Assembly: GCA_017961175.1 (NCBI GenBank)
Contig: JAGCXV010000035.1
Coordinates: forward strand, 119,423-183,422
Reading direction: 5' to 3'
DNA length: 64,000 bases
From: Bacteroidales bacterium
Lineage (GTDB): Bacteria; Bacteroidota; Bacteroidia; Bacteroidales; UBA932
The notes beneath the pieces are model-generated. The model saw only the letters and a list, made by a program, of their open reading frames with translations. It had not been told where the DNA came from and made no database searches. Of the stretch, positions 45,523 through 53,370 are shown one piece after another (position 1 is the stretch's first letter; each line of letters opens with the position of its first letter). Made by a program: the position numbers and the translations under genes.

Positions 45523-46845
45523 ATGAAAAACAACAACGATATCAGTAGAAGAAAGGCTCTGAAACTCATGGGCTTGGGAGCAGCCGCACTGGCGGCAAGC
45601 ACCGTTTCTTTCAAGAACAATCCGTTTCTGACCAACCTGCAGGCCAAGGCCTTGGACGGAGATATAACCCCGGTTGACAAGAGGCTCAACTACAAGAATG
45701 GAGAGATGATCTCCATGCTTGGATTCGGATGCATGAGATTCCCTACTAACGGCCCGGGCAGAAATGCTCCGGTGGATGAAGCCAAGGTCCAGGAACTGGT
45801 AGATTATGCCTATGCCCACGGTATCAACTACTATGACACGGCTTATGTTTATCATGGCGGAAAAAGCGAAGGCATAATAGGAAAAGCCCTGAGCAAGTAT
45901 CCTAGAAATACCTGGCTGCTGGCAGACAAGATGCCTGGTTACAGGGTAAGGGAAAAGGAAGACATCGCCAGGATTTTTGAAGAACAGCTCCAGAGATGCG
46001 GAGTGGATTATTTCGACTATTATCTCCTCCACTCGATCTCCGACATAAAGTCTTACGACAAGGTGTACGAAGAGATGGGAGGTTATGCCTATCTCCTTGA
46101 ACAGAAGAAGAAAGGAAGAATCAGGAATCTGGGATTCTCGTTCCATTCTGACCGTGCTTGCTGGGAGCATATCATCGATCTCCACGACTGGGATTTCGTG
46201 CAGATCCAGCTTAACTACATAGACTGGAAAGAGGACGGGGAATATCTTTACAACTCCCTGGCAGAAAGGAAGATTCCTGCAGTTATAATGGAGCCGCTGC
46301 TGGGTGGAAGGCTTGCCAGCCTGTCAGAAAGCGCTAACAAGATCCTCAAAGACAAGAACCCGGACCGCAGCATCGCATCCTGGGCTTTCAGGTATCTTGG
46401 AAGCCTTCCGAATGTGCTCGTATCGCTGAGCGGAATGACCTATATGGAGCATCTTGTGGACAACCTCAAGAGTTTCACGAATTTCAAGCCTCTGTCTTTG
46501 GACGAGCAGACAACCCTACAGAAAGCCATCCTGGAATACCAGAGCTACAAGAGGATCAACTGCACCGCATGCCGCTATTGCATGCCTTGCCCTTATGAAG
46601 TTGAAATACCATCTGTATTTGCAACATACAACAAGCTTGTCATGGACGGAAATGTTCCTAACAAGGAGGCCCAGAGCGATAGCGAATATGCAAAGAAGAA
46701 GGCTGCGTTCGCCAATGCGTTCCGCAAGGAATTTGCCCAGGGCGGAGGACCTGAAACCTGCGTAGGTTGCGAAGAGTGCCTTGCAAAATGCCCTCAGCAT
46801 CTGCCTATCACTGAACTTATGGCAAGAATAAGCGGAGAGTTTTGA
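45523..46845 (+). CDS. Tat-exported aldo/keto reductase with C-terminal 4Fe-4S clusters
   Basis: A 440-residue protein with a twin-arginine signal (SRRKALKLMG) followed by a hydrophobic stretch. An aldo/keto reductase barrel covers about 50-335 (GFGCMRFPTNG, NYYDTAYVYHGGKSE, DYYLLHSI). Two Cys clusters follow, CTACRYCMPC (about 348-357) and CVGCEECLAKCP (about 413-424), the usual ferredoxin-like pattern of this subfamily. Tat export suggests the cofactor is inserted before transport. Substrate unknown. copA starts one base after its stop, so the two are coupled. Confidence 0.88.
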   Translation: MKNNNDISRRKALKLMGLGAAALAASTVSFKNNPFLTNLQAKALDGDITPVDKRLNYKNGEMISMLGFGCMRFPTNGPGRNAPVDEAKVQELVDYAYAHGINYYDTAYVYHGGKSEGIIGKALSKYPRNTWLLADKMPGYRVREKEDIARIFEEQLQRCGVDYFDYYLLHSISDIKSYDKVYEEMGGYAYLLEQKKKGRIRNLGFSFHSDRACWEHIIDLHDWDFVQIQLNYIDWKEDGEYLYNSLAERKIPAVIMEPLLGGRLASLSESANKILKDKNPDRSIASWAFRYLGSLPNVLVSLSGMTYMEHLVDNLKSFTNFKPLSLDEQTTLQKAILEYQSYKRINCTACRYCMPCPYEVEIPSVFATYNKLVMDGNVPNKEAQSDSEYAKKKAAFANAFRKEFAQGGGPETCVGCEECLAKCPQHLPITELMARISGEF

Positions 46846-46846
46846 T

Positions 46847-47140
46847 ATGGGAACAGTCAAGCAGAGTTTTGCGGTTAAGAACATGATGTGCGCCATGTGT
46901 GTGGCCCACGTCAGGAAAGCCATCGAAGGCATTGACGGAGTCAAGGACGTGAACGTGAACCTTGCGTCCAACAGCGCCCTCATCGAATACGACTCTGGAA
47001 AGACTGATCCCCAGAAAATCAAGGAAGCCGTTGTAGCCGCCGGATATGATATGGACACGACTCCCCTTTCAGGAGCCGCAGACGGCGAAGACGAAAAAAA
47101 AAAGTCAAAAGGCTTCTTAGCAAAACTGTTGGGGCGATAG
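46847..47140 (+). CDS. copA: CopA N-terminal heavy-metal-binding domain; frame-0 product resembles a copper chaperone
   Basis: A 97-residue HMA domain with the metal-binding pair Cys15 and Cys18 (MMCAMCVAHV) and the ferredoxin-like fold typical of Atx1/CopZ and the first domain of copper ATPases. In frame 0 translation stops at 47138-47140 after KLLGR. At an A10 run (47094-47103) the -1 frame continues without a stop into the rest of a CopA pump. The gene is therefore either the short product of a programmed frameshift, the broken start of copA, or a sequencing indel. Confidence 0.82.
   Translation: MGTVKQSFAVKNMMCAMCVAHVRKAIEGIDGVKDVNVNLASNSALIEYDSGKTDPQKIKEAVVAAGYDMDTTPLSGAADGEDEKKKSKGFLAKLLGR
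47094..47104 (+). other. A10G slippery sequence in copA (A-AAA-AAG in frame 0)
   Basis: Ten A's then G. In frame 0 the codons are GAA AAA AAA AAG, so bases 47098-47104 form A-AAA-AAG, the same heptamer used for -1 frameshifting in E. coli dnaX. A -1 slip here joins the HMA domain to the pump and gives a 734-residue protein. Slippage of RNA polymerase adding one A would do the same. A weak hairpin (GGCGA 47133-47137 with TCGCC 47144-47148) begins about 28 bases downstream, further than usual; AGGAG lies at 47071-47075. Confidence 0.6.
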
Positions 47141-47169
47141 TTGTCGCCATCCCCATTGTTATCATCGGA

Positions 47170-49050
47170 ATGTCCTCTGTGGGCCGGCCCGCAAATTACA
47201 TCATGTGGGCCCTGGCCACGATATCCATTGTTCTCTTTGGCCGGGATTTCTATGTAAATGCCTGGAAACAAGCGCGCCACGGCCACGCTAATATGGATAC
47301 GCTGATTGCCCTGTCCACAGGAGTGGCATATCTTTTCAGCGTGTTCAACACACTCTTTCCGTCGGTGTGGACAAGCCGCGGACTGGAAAGCCACGTGTAC
47401 TTTGAATCGGCCGCGGTAATCATCGCCTTCATTCTTCTTGGAAGGCTTCTGGAAGAAAGGGCAAAATATTCCACTTCCTCGGCGATAAAGAAACTTGCAG
47501 GCCTTCAGCCCAAGACTGTCTCTATCCAAAAAGACGGAAAAGTTGCTGAAATCAGCATTGACGATGTAGTGATCGGAGATACTGTTATCGTCAAGCCGGG
47601 AGAAAGGATTGCCGTGGACGGAACCGTTCTGGAAGGAGAATCTTTTGCAGATGAAAGTTCCCTTACCGGAGAAAGTGTTCCCGTGGAGAAAAAGCCCGGA
47701 AGCAAGGTCTTTTCCGGAACCGTCAACCAGATGGGAAGCTTTACATTCAGGGCTGAAAAAGTAGGCTCCGAGACCAATCTCTCCAGGATAATCAATCTGG
47801 TCAGGGAGGCTCAGGGAAGCCGCGCCCCGAGCCAGAAACTAGCAGACAGGATCGCTTCCATATTCGTTCCGGCAGTAATGTGCACTGCACTGATTGCGTT
47901 CATAGTCTGGAATGTATGCGGCTATGCCACAGGAAACAATTACATAGTATACTCCATACTTGCACTTGTTACGGTACTGGTAATCGCCTGCCCGTGCGCC
48001 CTCGGACTCGCCACCCCTACCGCCATTATGGTGGGTATCGGCAAGGGGGCCCAGAACGGCATTCTCATCAAGGATGCCGAGGCGATGGAAAATGCACGCA
48101 AGATCAACGTTGTGGCCCTGGACAAGACCGGAACCCTCACTTCAGGACATCCGGAAGTTACGGACGAGTTCTGGGAATACGAGCCAAACCACAAGCAACT
48201 TCTAAGGAGCATACTCGGAGGTATGGAATCCCTGTCACAGCACCCGATCGCCGAGGCTATCGCAAAGCATTTTCCTAACGGCAATGTATCCAATGTTGAG
48301 AACATTCCTGGAATGGGCGCAATCTGCTCTGAAGAAGGAGAAAGATTCCTTGCCGGAAACCTTTCTCTGATGAAAAAGGAGGGTGTCGAGATTCCCGATG
48401 CTATCGCTGAGAAGGCAAAAGAATTTGAAGACCAGGCAAAGACGGTTGTTTACTTTGCGGACGACAATAAGGCTCTCGCAGTAATTGCGGTTGCGGACAA
48501 GGTTAAGGAAACTTCCTCGGAAGCCGTTAAGGAGCTTCAGGATCTGGGTATAGAAGTAGTCATGCTATCCGGAGACAATTCCCGTACATCCGAGGCGATT
48601 GCAAGGGAGTGCGGCATAAGGGAAGTGCACTCCGGAATGCTCCCTGAAGACAAGGAAAGGTTTATCCGCAAGCTTCAGGAGAAAGGCAAGGTTGTAGCAA
48701 TGGCCGGCGATGGAATCAACGATTCCGCCGCTCTTGCAAGGGCGGATGTGAGCATCGCGATGGGAAGCGGAAGCGACATCGCTATGGATGCCGCGAAAAT
48801 CACCATAACAGGCTCTGATTTAAGGAAACTCGCTTCGGCCGCAAGACTGTCCCGCCAAACCGTGAAGACGGTAAAAATGAACCTTTTCTGGGCATTTATC
48901 TATAATGTGATAGCAATACCGATTGCCGCCGGGGTTCTGTTCCCGGTAAACGGTTTCCTGCTTAATCCTATGATTGCGGGTGCGGCAATGGCAGCGTCAA
49001 GCGTTTGCGTGGTAAGCAATTCGCTTCTGCTGAATTTCAGGAAGATCTAG
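47170..49050 (+). CDS. copA: copper-translocating P-type ATPase, main part (reached by -1 frameshift from 46847)
   Basis: This frame encodes the P1B ATPase core: CPC metal site (Cys274-Pro-Cys276 counted from the 47170 ATG), phosphorylation motif DKTGT (Asp318), the TGES-type actuator motif, SQHPIAEA nucleotide-binding motif and GDGINDSAAL. It has the usual membrane helices. The ATG at 47170 is inside the first helix: the same frame runs open upstream through TVGAIVVAIPIVIIG (47125-47169) to the A10 run, with no alternative ATG, GTG or TTG. Proper membrane insertion therefore needs the frameshifted product. It pumps Cu(I) outward. Confidence 0.85.
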   Translation: MSSVGRPANYIMWALATISIVLFGRDFYVNAWKQARHGHANMDTLIALSTGVAYLFSVFNTLFPSVWTSRGLESHVYFESAAVIIAFILLGRLLEERAKYSTSSAIKKLAGLQPKTVSIQKDGKVAEISIDDVVIGDTVIVKPGERIAVDGTVLEGESFADESSLTGESVPVEKKPGSKVFSGTVNQMGSFTFRAEKVGSETNLSRIINLVREAQGSRAPSQKLADRIASIFVPAVMCTALIAFIVWNVCGYATGNNYIVYSILALVTVLVIACPCALGLATPTAIMVGIGKGAQNGILIKDAEAMENARKINVVALDKTGTLTSGHPEVTDEFWEYEPNHKQLLRSILGGMESLSQHPIAEAIAKHFPNGNVSNVENIPGMGAICSEEGERFLAGNLSLMKKEGVEIPDAIAEKAKEFEDQAKTVVYFADDNKALAVIAVADKVKETSSEAVKELQDLGIEVVMLSGDNSRTSEAIARECGIREVHSGMLPEDKERFIRKLQEKGKVVAMAGDGINDSAALARADVSIAMGSGSDIAMDAAKITITGSDLRKLASAARLSRQTVKTVKMNLFWAFIYNVIAIPIAAGVLFPVNGFLLNPMIAGAAMAASSVCVVSNSLLLNFRKI

Positions 49051-50255
49051 TCGTCGATATTCCTCAGTCGGGTAACATCCACAGGGAACTGGTAAATCTT
49101 GCCGTTAATCGGAAGGTTCACCATAATGATCTTTACGTTCGGGCTGTACTTGGCGTAGGCAAAGCCGACGATTGAAGATTGAGGCTTGATCTGATAGTTT
49201 CTCAGATAGCCGATATTCTCGTTCCTGATCTTCCTGTTCTCCTCGTTGAAAAGACCAGACACAAGGATGCTTCCCACAACTGCGCTCTGGCGGATGAGGA
49301 AGGCTGACATATCGTGAGCCAGATCCCTTCCGAAGGTACGGTGATGCCTTCTGTTCTGACGGTAGAAAGCATCGTCGGTCGCAGCTTCCAGGGTAACGGC
49401 AGTGGCAAAGGCAGCGGCATGCAGGCCGAACTGGGCCCATCCCTGACGGCTGCTCATACGCCTTTCGAAATCACTCTTGGAGAAGAACTTGATCTTTCCC
49501 TGAGGGCTGTCGATGGAAATATCATCAAATGTGAAATACGCGTCCTCAGGAGAGTTGTTCTGTATGTAAAGCTGGAGAACGTAATATTTGCCGAAATAAT
49601 GCCTGTAGGCGACATCCAGGGAAACATAAAGCCCGTTGATGGCGTATGCCTGGATGGTGTTGCCCTGCTTGTCCTTTATGACATTCAGGTCCGAAGTCTT
49701 TACGTCCCTCCATACAGGTTCCTTGGTAGTGCTGTTATAATCAACGGAATAGCCTCCGCCACTTTCTGTGTAGTAGTCGTTGACCAGCTCTCCGTCCTTG
49801 TATTCCCACTGCTTGCAGGTCTTGCCGTCTTCCTCGAACACGGTCTTCACTCCGTCCAGCACTCCCATCTTGTAGAACTCGTGCTGCTTCATCAGTCCAT
49901 TCTCGAAATATTCCGTGTATTCCCCGTCATTGACTCCACCCTTGAAGAACTGCTTGATCCAAACCTTACCGTTAGGGTAATATGCTATGAAGGCACCTTC
50001 AAAAACCGTCTTGCTGTCATCGGACGGATCTGCGTATGAAAGCGCTCCGCTTGCTCTCAAGGCGTTGTCCTTGGCATAATAATCGTTGAAAGTGTTGTTG
50101 TTTTCAACAACCCTGTAATAGTCTGCCGAATCGCGGTCCATCACCCCGTAAGATGATGAGTCATAGTAATATATACCGGCATAAGAAGTCTTGTTCTGTG
50201 CAAGGCAAAGGGCGCAGGACAAAACCATCGCTGAAAATAAAAACAACCTCTTCAT
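49047..50255 (-). CDS. exported hypothetical protein with YwqK/MORN-like repeats
   Basis: A 402-residue protein with a signal peptide (about 1-20). Residues 85-150 contain MORN-like repeats of the YwqK family (GAFIAYYPNGKVWIKQFFKGG, then GEYTEYFENGLMKQHEFYK). The C-terminal half is a beta-rich domain that I do not recognise, with a helical hydrophobic segment near FGLHAAAFATAVTLEAA. The frame extends 12 codons upstream, but MKRLFLFSAM at 50255 gives the signal peptide. It overlaps copA by 4 bases in convergent orientation. Confidence 0.75.
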   Translation of the reverse strand: MKRLFLFSAMVLSCALCLAQNKTSYAGIYYYDSSSYGVMDRDSADYYRVVENNNTFNDYYAKDNALRASGALSYADPSDDSKTVFEGAFIAYYPNGKVWIKQFFKGGVNDGEYTEYFENGLMKQHEFYKMGVLDGVKTVFEEDGKTCKQWEYKDGELVNDYYTESGGGYSVDYNSTTKEPVWRDVKTSDLNVIKDKQGNTIQAYAINGLYVSLDVAYRHYFGKYYVLQLYIQNNSPEDAYFTFDDISIDSPQGKIKFFSKSDFERRMSSRQGWAQFGLHAAAFATAVTLEAATDDAFYRQNRRHHRTFGRDLAHDMSAFLIRQSAVVGSILVSGLFNEENRKIRNENIGYLRNYQIKPQSSIVGFAYAKYSPNVKIIMVNLPINGKIYQFPVDVTRLRNIDD

Positions 50256-50312
50256 AACCTTTGGTTTTGGTTTCAGGATATGAAGGTGCAAAAATTATGC
50301 TAAACCTTTGTT

Positions 50313-50780
50313 TCAGCCGTTCTTTGGAGGAAAATGATAGAGAGTAAGGCTTCCGTCTTTTTCAACGATGTAGAATTTCTGGTTGGTCGTCTCTGCACGG
50401 AGGCCTCCCTTCTCTTCCACGTAAGGGCCAACCTTTATGAAATCGAAGTTAGCGATGCTGATAGCTTTATGGATATCCTCAAAGCCTGAATACCAGGCGG
50501 TTTTCAGGTGCGGGAATTTCTCTCTTACAAACGAGGCCAGGGAATTTACCTGCTCCGGAGCCTGGTCTCCTCCCATGAAACACACGCAGGTTATGCCTGA
50601 GGAATACTTATCTATCAGAAGGGAGAGGAAATGTGTATCAAGCGGCACACCCTCGTCCCTCCAGAGCCACGGACTATGGCATCCGGGGCACCGGTTGGGA
50701 CAACCCGATATGTTGAGAGCAAGGGTTATCTGGTCAGGAATCTCCTGACATACGATATCAAAATTATAACACTTGATCAC
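50313..50780 (-). CDS. nrdG: anaerobic ribonucleotide reductase activating protein
   Basis: Radical SAM enzyme that puts the glycyl radical on NrdD. The 155-residue protein has the cluster motif CxxxCxxC at Cys27, Cys31 and Cys34 (GCPNRCPGCHSPWLW) and the SAM-binding MGGDQAPEQV. It is 9 bases downstream of nrdD on the same strand, the standard arrangement. Confidence 0.94.
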   Translation of the reverse strand: MIKCYNFDIVCQEIPDQITLALNISGCPNRCPGCHSPWLWRDEGVPLDTHFLSLLIDKYSSGITCVCFMGGDQAPEQVNSLASFVREKFPHLKTAWYSGFEDIHKAISIANFDFIKVGPYVEEKGGLRAETTNQKFYIVEKDGSLTLYHFPPKNG

Positions 50781-50789
50781 TTCGGTAAA

Positions 50790-52985
50790 TTATACCTCTA
50801 CGTGTGCCTTCTCTTCCTTGGCCACCTGCTCTGCCTTCGCGGTCTGCTCCAGCTTCTCAACGTCTGCCATCGTCAGGGCGGAAGCTATCTCTCCGTGATC
50901 CTTTGCATAGTAGCGGCGGGCTGCCTCCTTCTGTCTTGGAGCGGAGAAGTTGCTTACTCTCTTCATGTAGCCGATGATACGTGTCATGTAGTCCACGTTG
51001 GTGCTGTGGCAGTGAGGGCACTCCTTCAGGTAGCGCTTGTCTATATGTCCGCAATCGTTGCAGATGGTGTTAGGAATGTTGAAGGTGAAATAGTTGCAGC
51101 CTTCCTTGGCGGCTACCTTCAGAAGCTGGCGGTACTGTGCCTGAGAAAGATGCTCTTCCAGGTTCATGTGAAGGGCGCTTCCGCCGGTAAGGTGCTCTAT
51201 ATATTTCTTTCCGTGGAGTTTGAACTTGTCCACGATATTGAGTGTCTTGTCTTCGACGATGTAGAAGTAACTATTGTAGCACTCCCTAGGAACATAGTAA
51301 CCGTCTTCCTTGTCCCACTTTGCGTGCTTTACTCCAACGTTCTCTGCAGGGATCATCTCGCAGTTGAACATCGTGTCCTTGGTGCGGTACTTCTTGTTGT
51401 ACTTCTCCACAAGTCCGAGAACGTCCTGAACATAGTGGGCGTACTCAGGGTTGTCATCTATCTTGTAGCCGAGGAACTCTGCAGCCTCGACCAGGCCGTT
51501 GATTCCGACTGTCAGGTACTGTCTTCCGATGTTGATGTATCCGGCATCGAACAGAGGAAGCATTCCCTTTGCCTGGAGATCCTTAAGGTTCTCGTTGTAA
51601 GCCAGCTGCACTTTGTGAACGAGGTCAATTACCTCGCCGAGGAACTCCATATAGTCCATCTTGTGCTTGACGGCATACTGGATGCAGCGGTTGAGGTTGA
51701 TGGTAAGCACGCTCTTGCTTCCGGTGGAAACTCCGCCAGCGCCGAGGGTGTAGCTGAAACCGTTGTCCTGGATCTCGTTTCTCAGACGGCAGCAGCTTGA
51801 CAGTGAGTCTGCGTTGTCTGACAGGTATGTGAAGAACGAGTGGCCTTCGCTGTACATCTGTGCCGTGAAGTCTCCCCACTCCTTGTCCTTAACGTCTCCG
51901 TTCTCGGTGAGCAGAGCCATAGTCTCGACAGGGAATGTCAGAGGAGTCTTCAGCCTCTCTGCGTTGAACCATCTCATGAACAGTTTCTGCAGCCAGCTAA
52001 GGCTCTCCCAGTGAGGAGCGCTTCCGTCAGGGAAGCGGAATTCTCCGAACAGGCTCTCGAAATAATACTTGTCGTAATATGCCACATTCCAGAACACTGC
52101 CTGGAAGTTTCTTGCTCCGGTCGGCTGGTTGATGGAATATACCACCTGCTCAAAGCAGTCTGTGATAACCTTCTCGATGCTTCTCTGCTTAACGCTCAGG
52201 TCTACGATCTGGCTTCCTCTCTTGTAGTAATCCTCTCCATACTCCTTCTGCAGGAAGTAGTTCATGTACATCAGGAACTCAGGAGTTGCGCAAGCGCCGC
52301 TGAGCATGGACGATACAATGAACACGAGGTTGACGAATCCGCCGCAGAAGCTCTTAAGGTTGGTCGGCTTGGTGGAGTTTCCTCCGATGCTCAGGGTTCC
52401 GTTCAGGAGCCAAGGGTACATCGTGATGCTGGCGCAATAGTTTGCCAGGGAAGTCTCATCGTTCTTGTAGATGAAATGCTTGGACAGCAGACTGATATAT
52501 TTGTCTGCAAAGTCCTTTCCGTACATATCCTTGAGGCGGTCTGTAAGCAGACGCCTGTTAAGGCGGATGAATCCTGCTTTAGGAATCTCACCGATGAGTG
52601 TGGCTATATTCTTGTGCTCTACGTTTGCATTGGCATCGTACTTGCTGCCGGTAGCGGCATTGTCGGCCTTGCAGTAATTTACCAGAAAATCCAGGCGGTC
52701 CCTAACATCACGGTCCTCAGTGTGCCTCTGGCGATAGAGCATGTAGTTCTTTGCAATCTGGTAGTATTTTTCCTTCATCAAGGCAACTTCCACTTGGTTC
52801 TGGATCTCCTCTACGCTCATCCCGTTGCGGATAGCTACGTGTGAAAGAATAATAGTCAGGTCTTCGTCTGATGCGAAGCTTCCTGTTGCAAGGAAAGCCT
52901 TTCTAATTGCGTTCTTAATCTTCTCAATCGAAAACAGCTCCTGTTTTCCGTCCCTCTTGACAATAGAAATTTGGGTGGCTGACAT
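50790..52985 (-). CDS. nrdD: anaerobic ribonucleoside-triphosphate reductase (class III)
   Basis: Reduces NTPs to dNTPs without oxygen. The 731-residue protein has an N-terminal ATP-cone (IVKRDGKQELFSIEKI) for allosteric control, the ten-stranded barrel, a zinc site of Cys642, Cys645, Cys656 and Cys659 (CNDC, CPHC), and the glycyl-radical region RIIGYMKR (Gly about 672). The frame extends to 53066, but MSATQISIVKRDGK at 52985 matches the family. Upstream lie a -7 element, a 5' hairpin and a palindromic operator candidate, suggesting redox control. Confidence 0.95.
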   Translation of the reverse strand: MSATQISIVKRDGKQELFSIEKIKNAIRKAFLATGSFASDEDLTIILSHVAIRNGMSVEEIQNQVEVALMKEKYYQIAKNYMLYRQRHTEDRDVRDRLDFLVNYCKADNAATGSKYDANANVEHKNIATLIGEIPKAGFIRLNRRLLTDRLKDMYGKDFADKYISLLSKHFIYKNDETSLANYCASITMYPWLLNGTLSIGGNSTKPTNLKSFCGGFVNLVFIVSSMLSGACATPEFLMYMNYFLQKEYGEDYYKRGSQIVDLSVKQRSIEKVITDCFEQVVYSINQPTGARNFQAVFWNVAYYDKYYFESLFGEFRFPDGSAPHWESLSWLQKLFMRWFNAERLKTPLTFPVETMALLTENGDVKDKEWGDFTAQMYSEGHSFFTYLSDNADSLSSCCRLRNEIQDNGFSYTLGAGGVSTGSKSVLTINLNRCIQYAVKHKMDYMEFLGEVIDLVHKVQLAYNENLKDLQAKGMLPLFDAGYINIGRQYLTVGINGLVEAAEFLGYKIDDNPEYAHYVQDVLGLVEKYNKKYRTKDTMFNCEMIPAENVGVKHAKWDKEDGYYVPRECYNSYFYIVEDKTLNIVDKFKLHGKKYIEHLTGGSALHMNLEEHLSQAQYRQLLKVAAKEGCNYFTFNIPNTICNDCGHIDKRYLKECPHCHSTNVDYMTRIIGYMKRVSNFSAPRQKEAARRYYAKDHGEIASALTMADVEKLEQTAKAEQVAKEEKAHVEV

Positions 52986-53035
52986 AATGTTCAACAAATA
53001 ATTTACAATATATATTTTTAGGTTTGAGTAAAAAA

Positions 53036-53073
53036 GCAATGCCCTCAGGGGGGTATTGCGCAACACAAATGTA
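53036..53073 (-). promoter_or_regulatory. nrdD -7 element and 5' leader hairpin
   Basis: Read leftward, TACATTTG (53073-53066) matches TAnnTTTG; no TTG is found at the usual -33 distance, fitting an activator-dependent promoter. Just downstream, GCAATGCCC (53036-53044) pairs with GGGTATTGC (53051-53059), a 9-pair stem with one G-U, placed at or very near the predicted mRNA 5' end. About 50 bases separate it from the ATG. Confidence 0.5.
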
Positions 53074-53121
53074 AGAATTAAACCCGTCAGTTAAAATCAT
53101 TGCGCGCAAAGAAATCAACAA

Positions 53122-53142
53122 GTTGTAAACATAATTTACAAC
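53122..53142. promoter_or_regulatory. perfect palindrome upstream of nrdD, CRP/FNR-type operator candidate
   Basis: GTTGTAAA (53122-53129), a 5-base spacer CATAA, then TTTACAAC (53135-53142): a perfect 8-base inverted repeat. The spacing and TGTAAA-N5-TTTACA core resemble sites of CRP/FNR-family regulators. Its centre is about 72 bases upstream of the predicted nrdD start site, near the class I activator position (-71.5). It is also about 85 bases upstream of the tRNA-Ser promoter region on the other strand. Confidence 0.5.
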
Positions 53143-53244
53143 CCTCGAATTAACAGCAATTTATGCTGGGAATAACTTTTTTTCTCCGCGATGTAACAAC
53201 GTAACAAAAAATATACTATATTCGCACTCCCAAACAAACCTCCA

Positions 53245-53331
53245 GGAGAGATGGCTGAGTGGTCTAAAGCGCCCGTTTGGAGGGCGGGTTGGCGGGTAAC
53301 CGTCACTAGGGTTCGAATCCCTATCTCTCCG
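53245..53331 (+). tRNA. tRNA-Ser (anticodon GGA)
   Basis: An 87-base gene. The acceptor stem GGAGAGA pairs with TCTCTCC (53324-53330) and the discriminator base is G. The anticodon stem CCCGT/GCGGG has one U-G pair and encloses TTGGAGG, giving anticodon GGA (reads UCC and UCU). The long variable arm (TTGGCGGGTAACCGTC region) is typical of serine tRNAs, and the T arm TAGGG-TTCGAAT-CCCTA is standard. CCA is not encoded, so it depends on the CCA-adding enzyme at 42474. Confidence 0.95.
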
Positions 53332-53332
53332 C

Positions 53333-53370
53333 AAAAAGAATAGCGCCAAGTTTTTGGCGCTATTCTTTTT
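53333..53370. terminator. bidirectional terminator between tRNA-Ser and the convergent lipoprotein gene
   Basis: A long perfect hairpin: AAAAAGAATAGCGCCAA (53333-53349) pairs with TTGGCGCTATTCTTTTT (53354-53370) around a 4-base loop. Flanking A and T runs make it work in both directions. The stop codon of the minus-strand gene (53369-53371) lies in the hairpin. Confidence 0.92.

Noticed and set aside
47105-47160. Classic stimulatory hairpin for -1 frameshifting in copA
   Set aside because: The best stem (47133-47137 with 47144-47148) starts about 28 bases after the slippery site, too far for the usual 5-9 base spacing, and is short. The upstream AGGAG is about 22 bases away. Neither is convincing.
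53154-53168. Small hairpin CAGCA/TGCTG upstream of tRNA-Ser as a terminator
   Set aside because: Only five pairs, and the T run starts several bases later. There is no upstream plus-strand gene that needs it.
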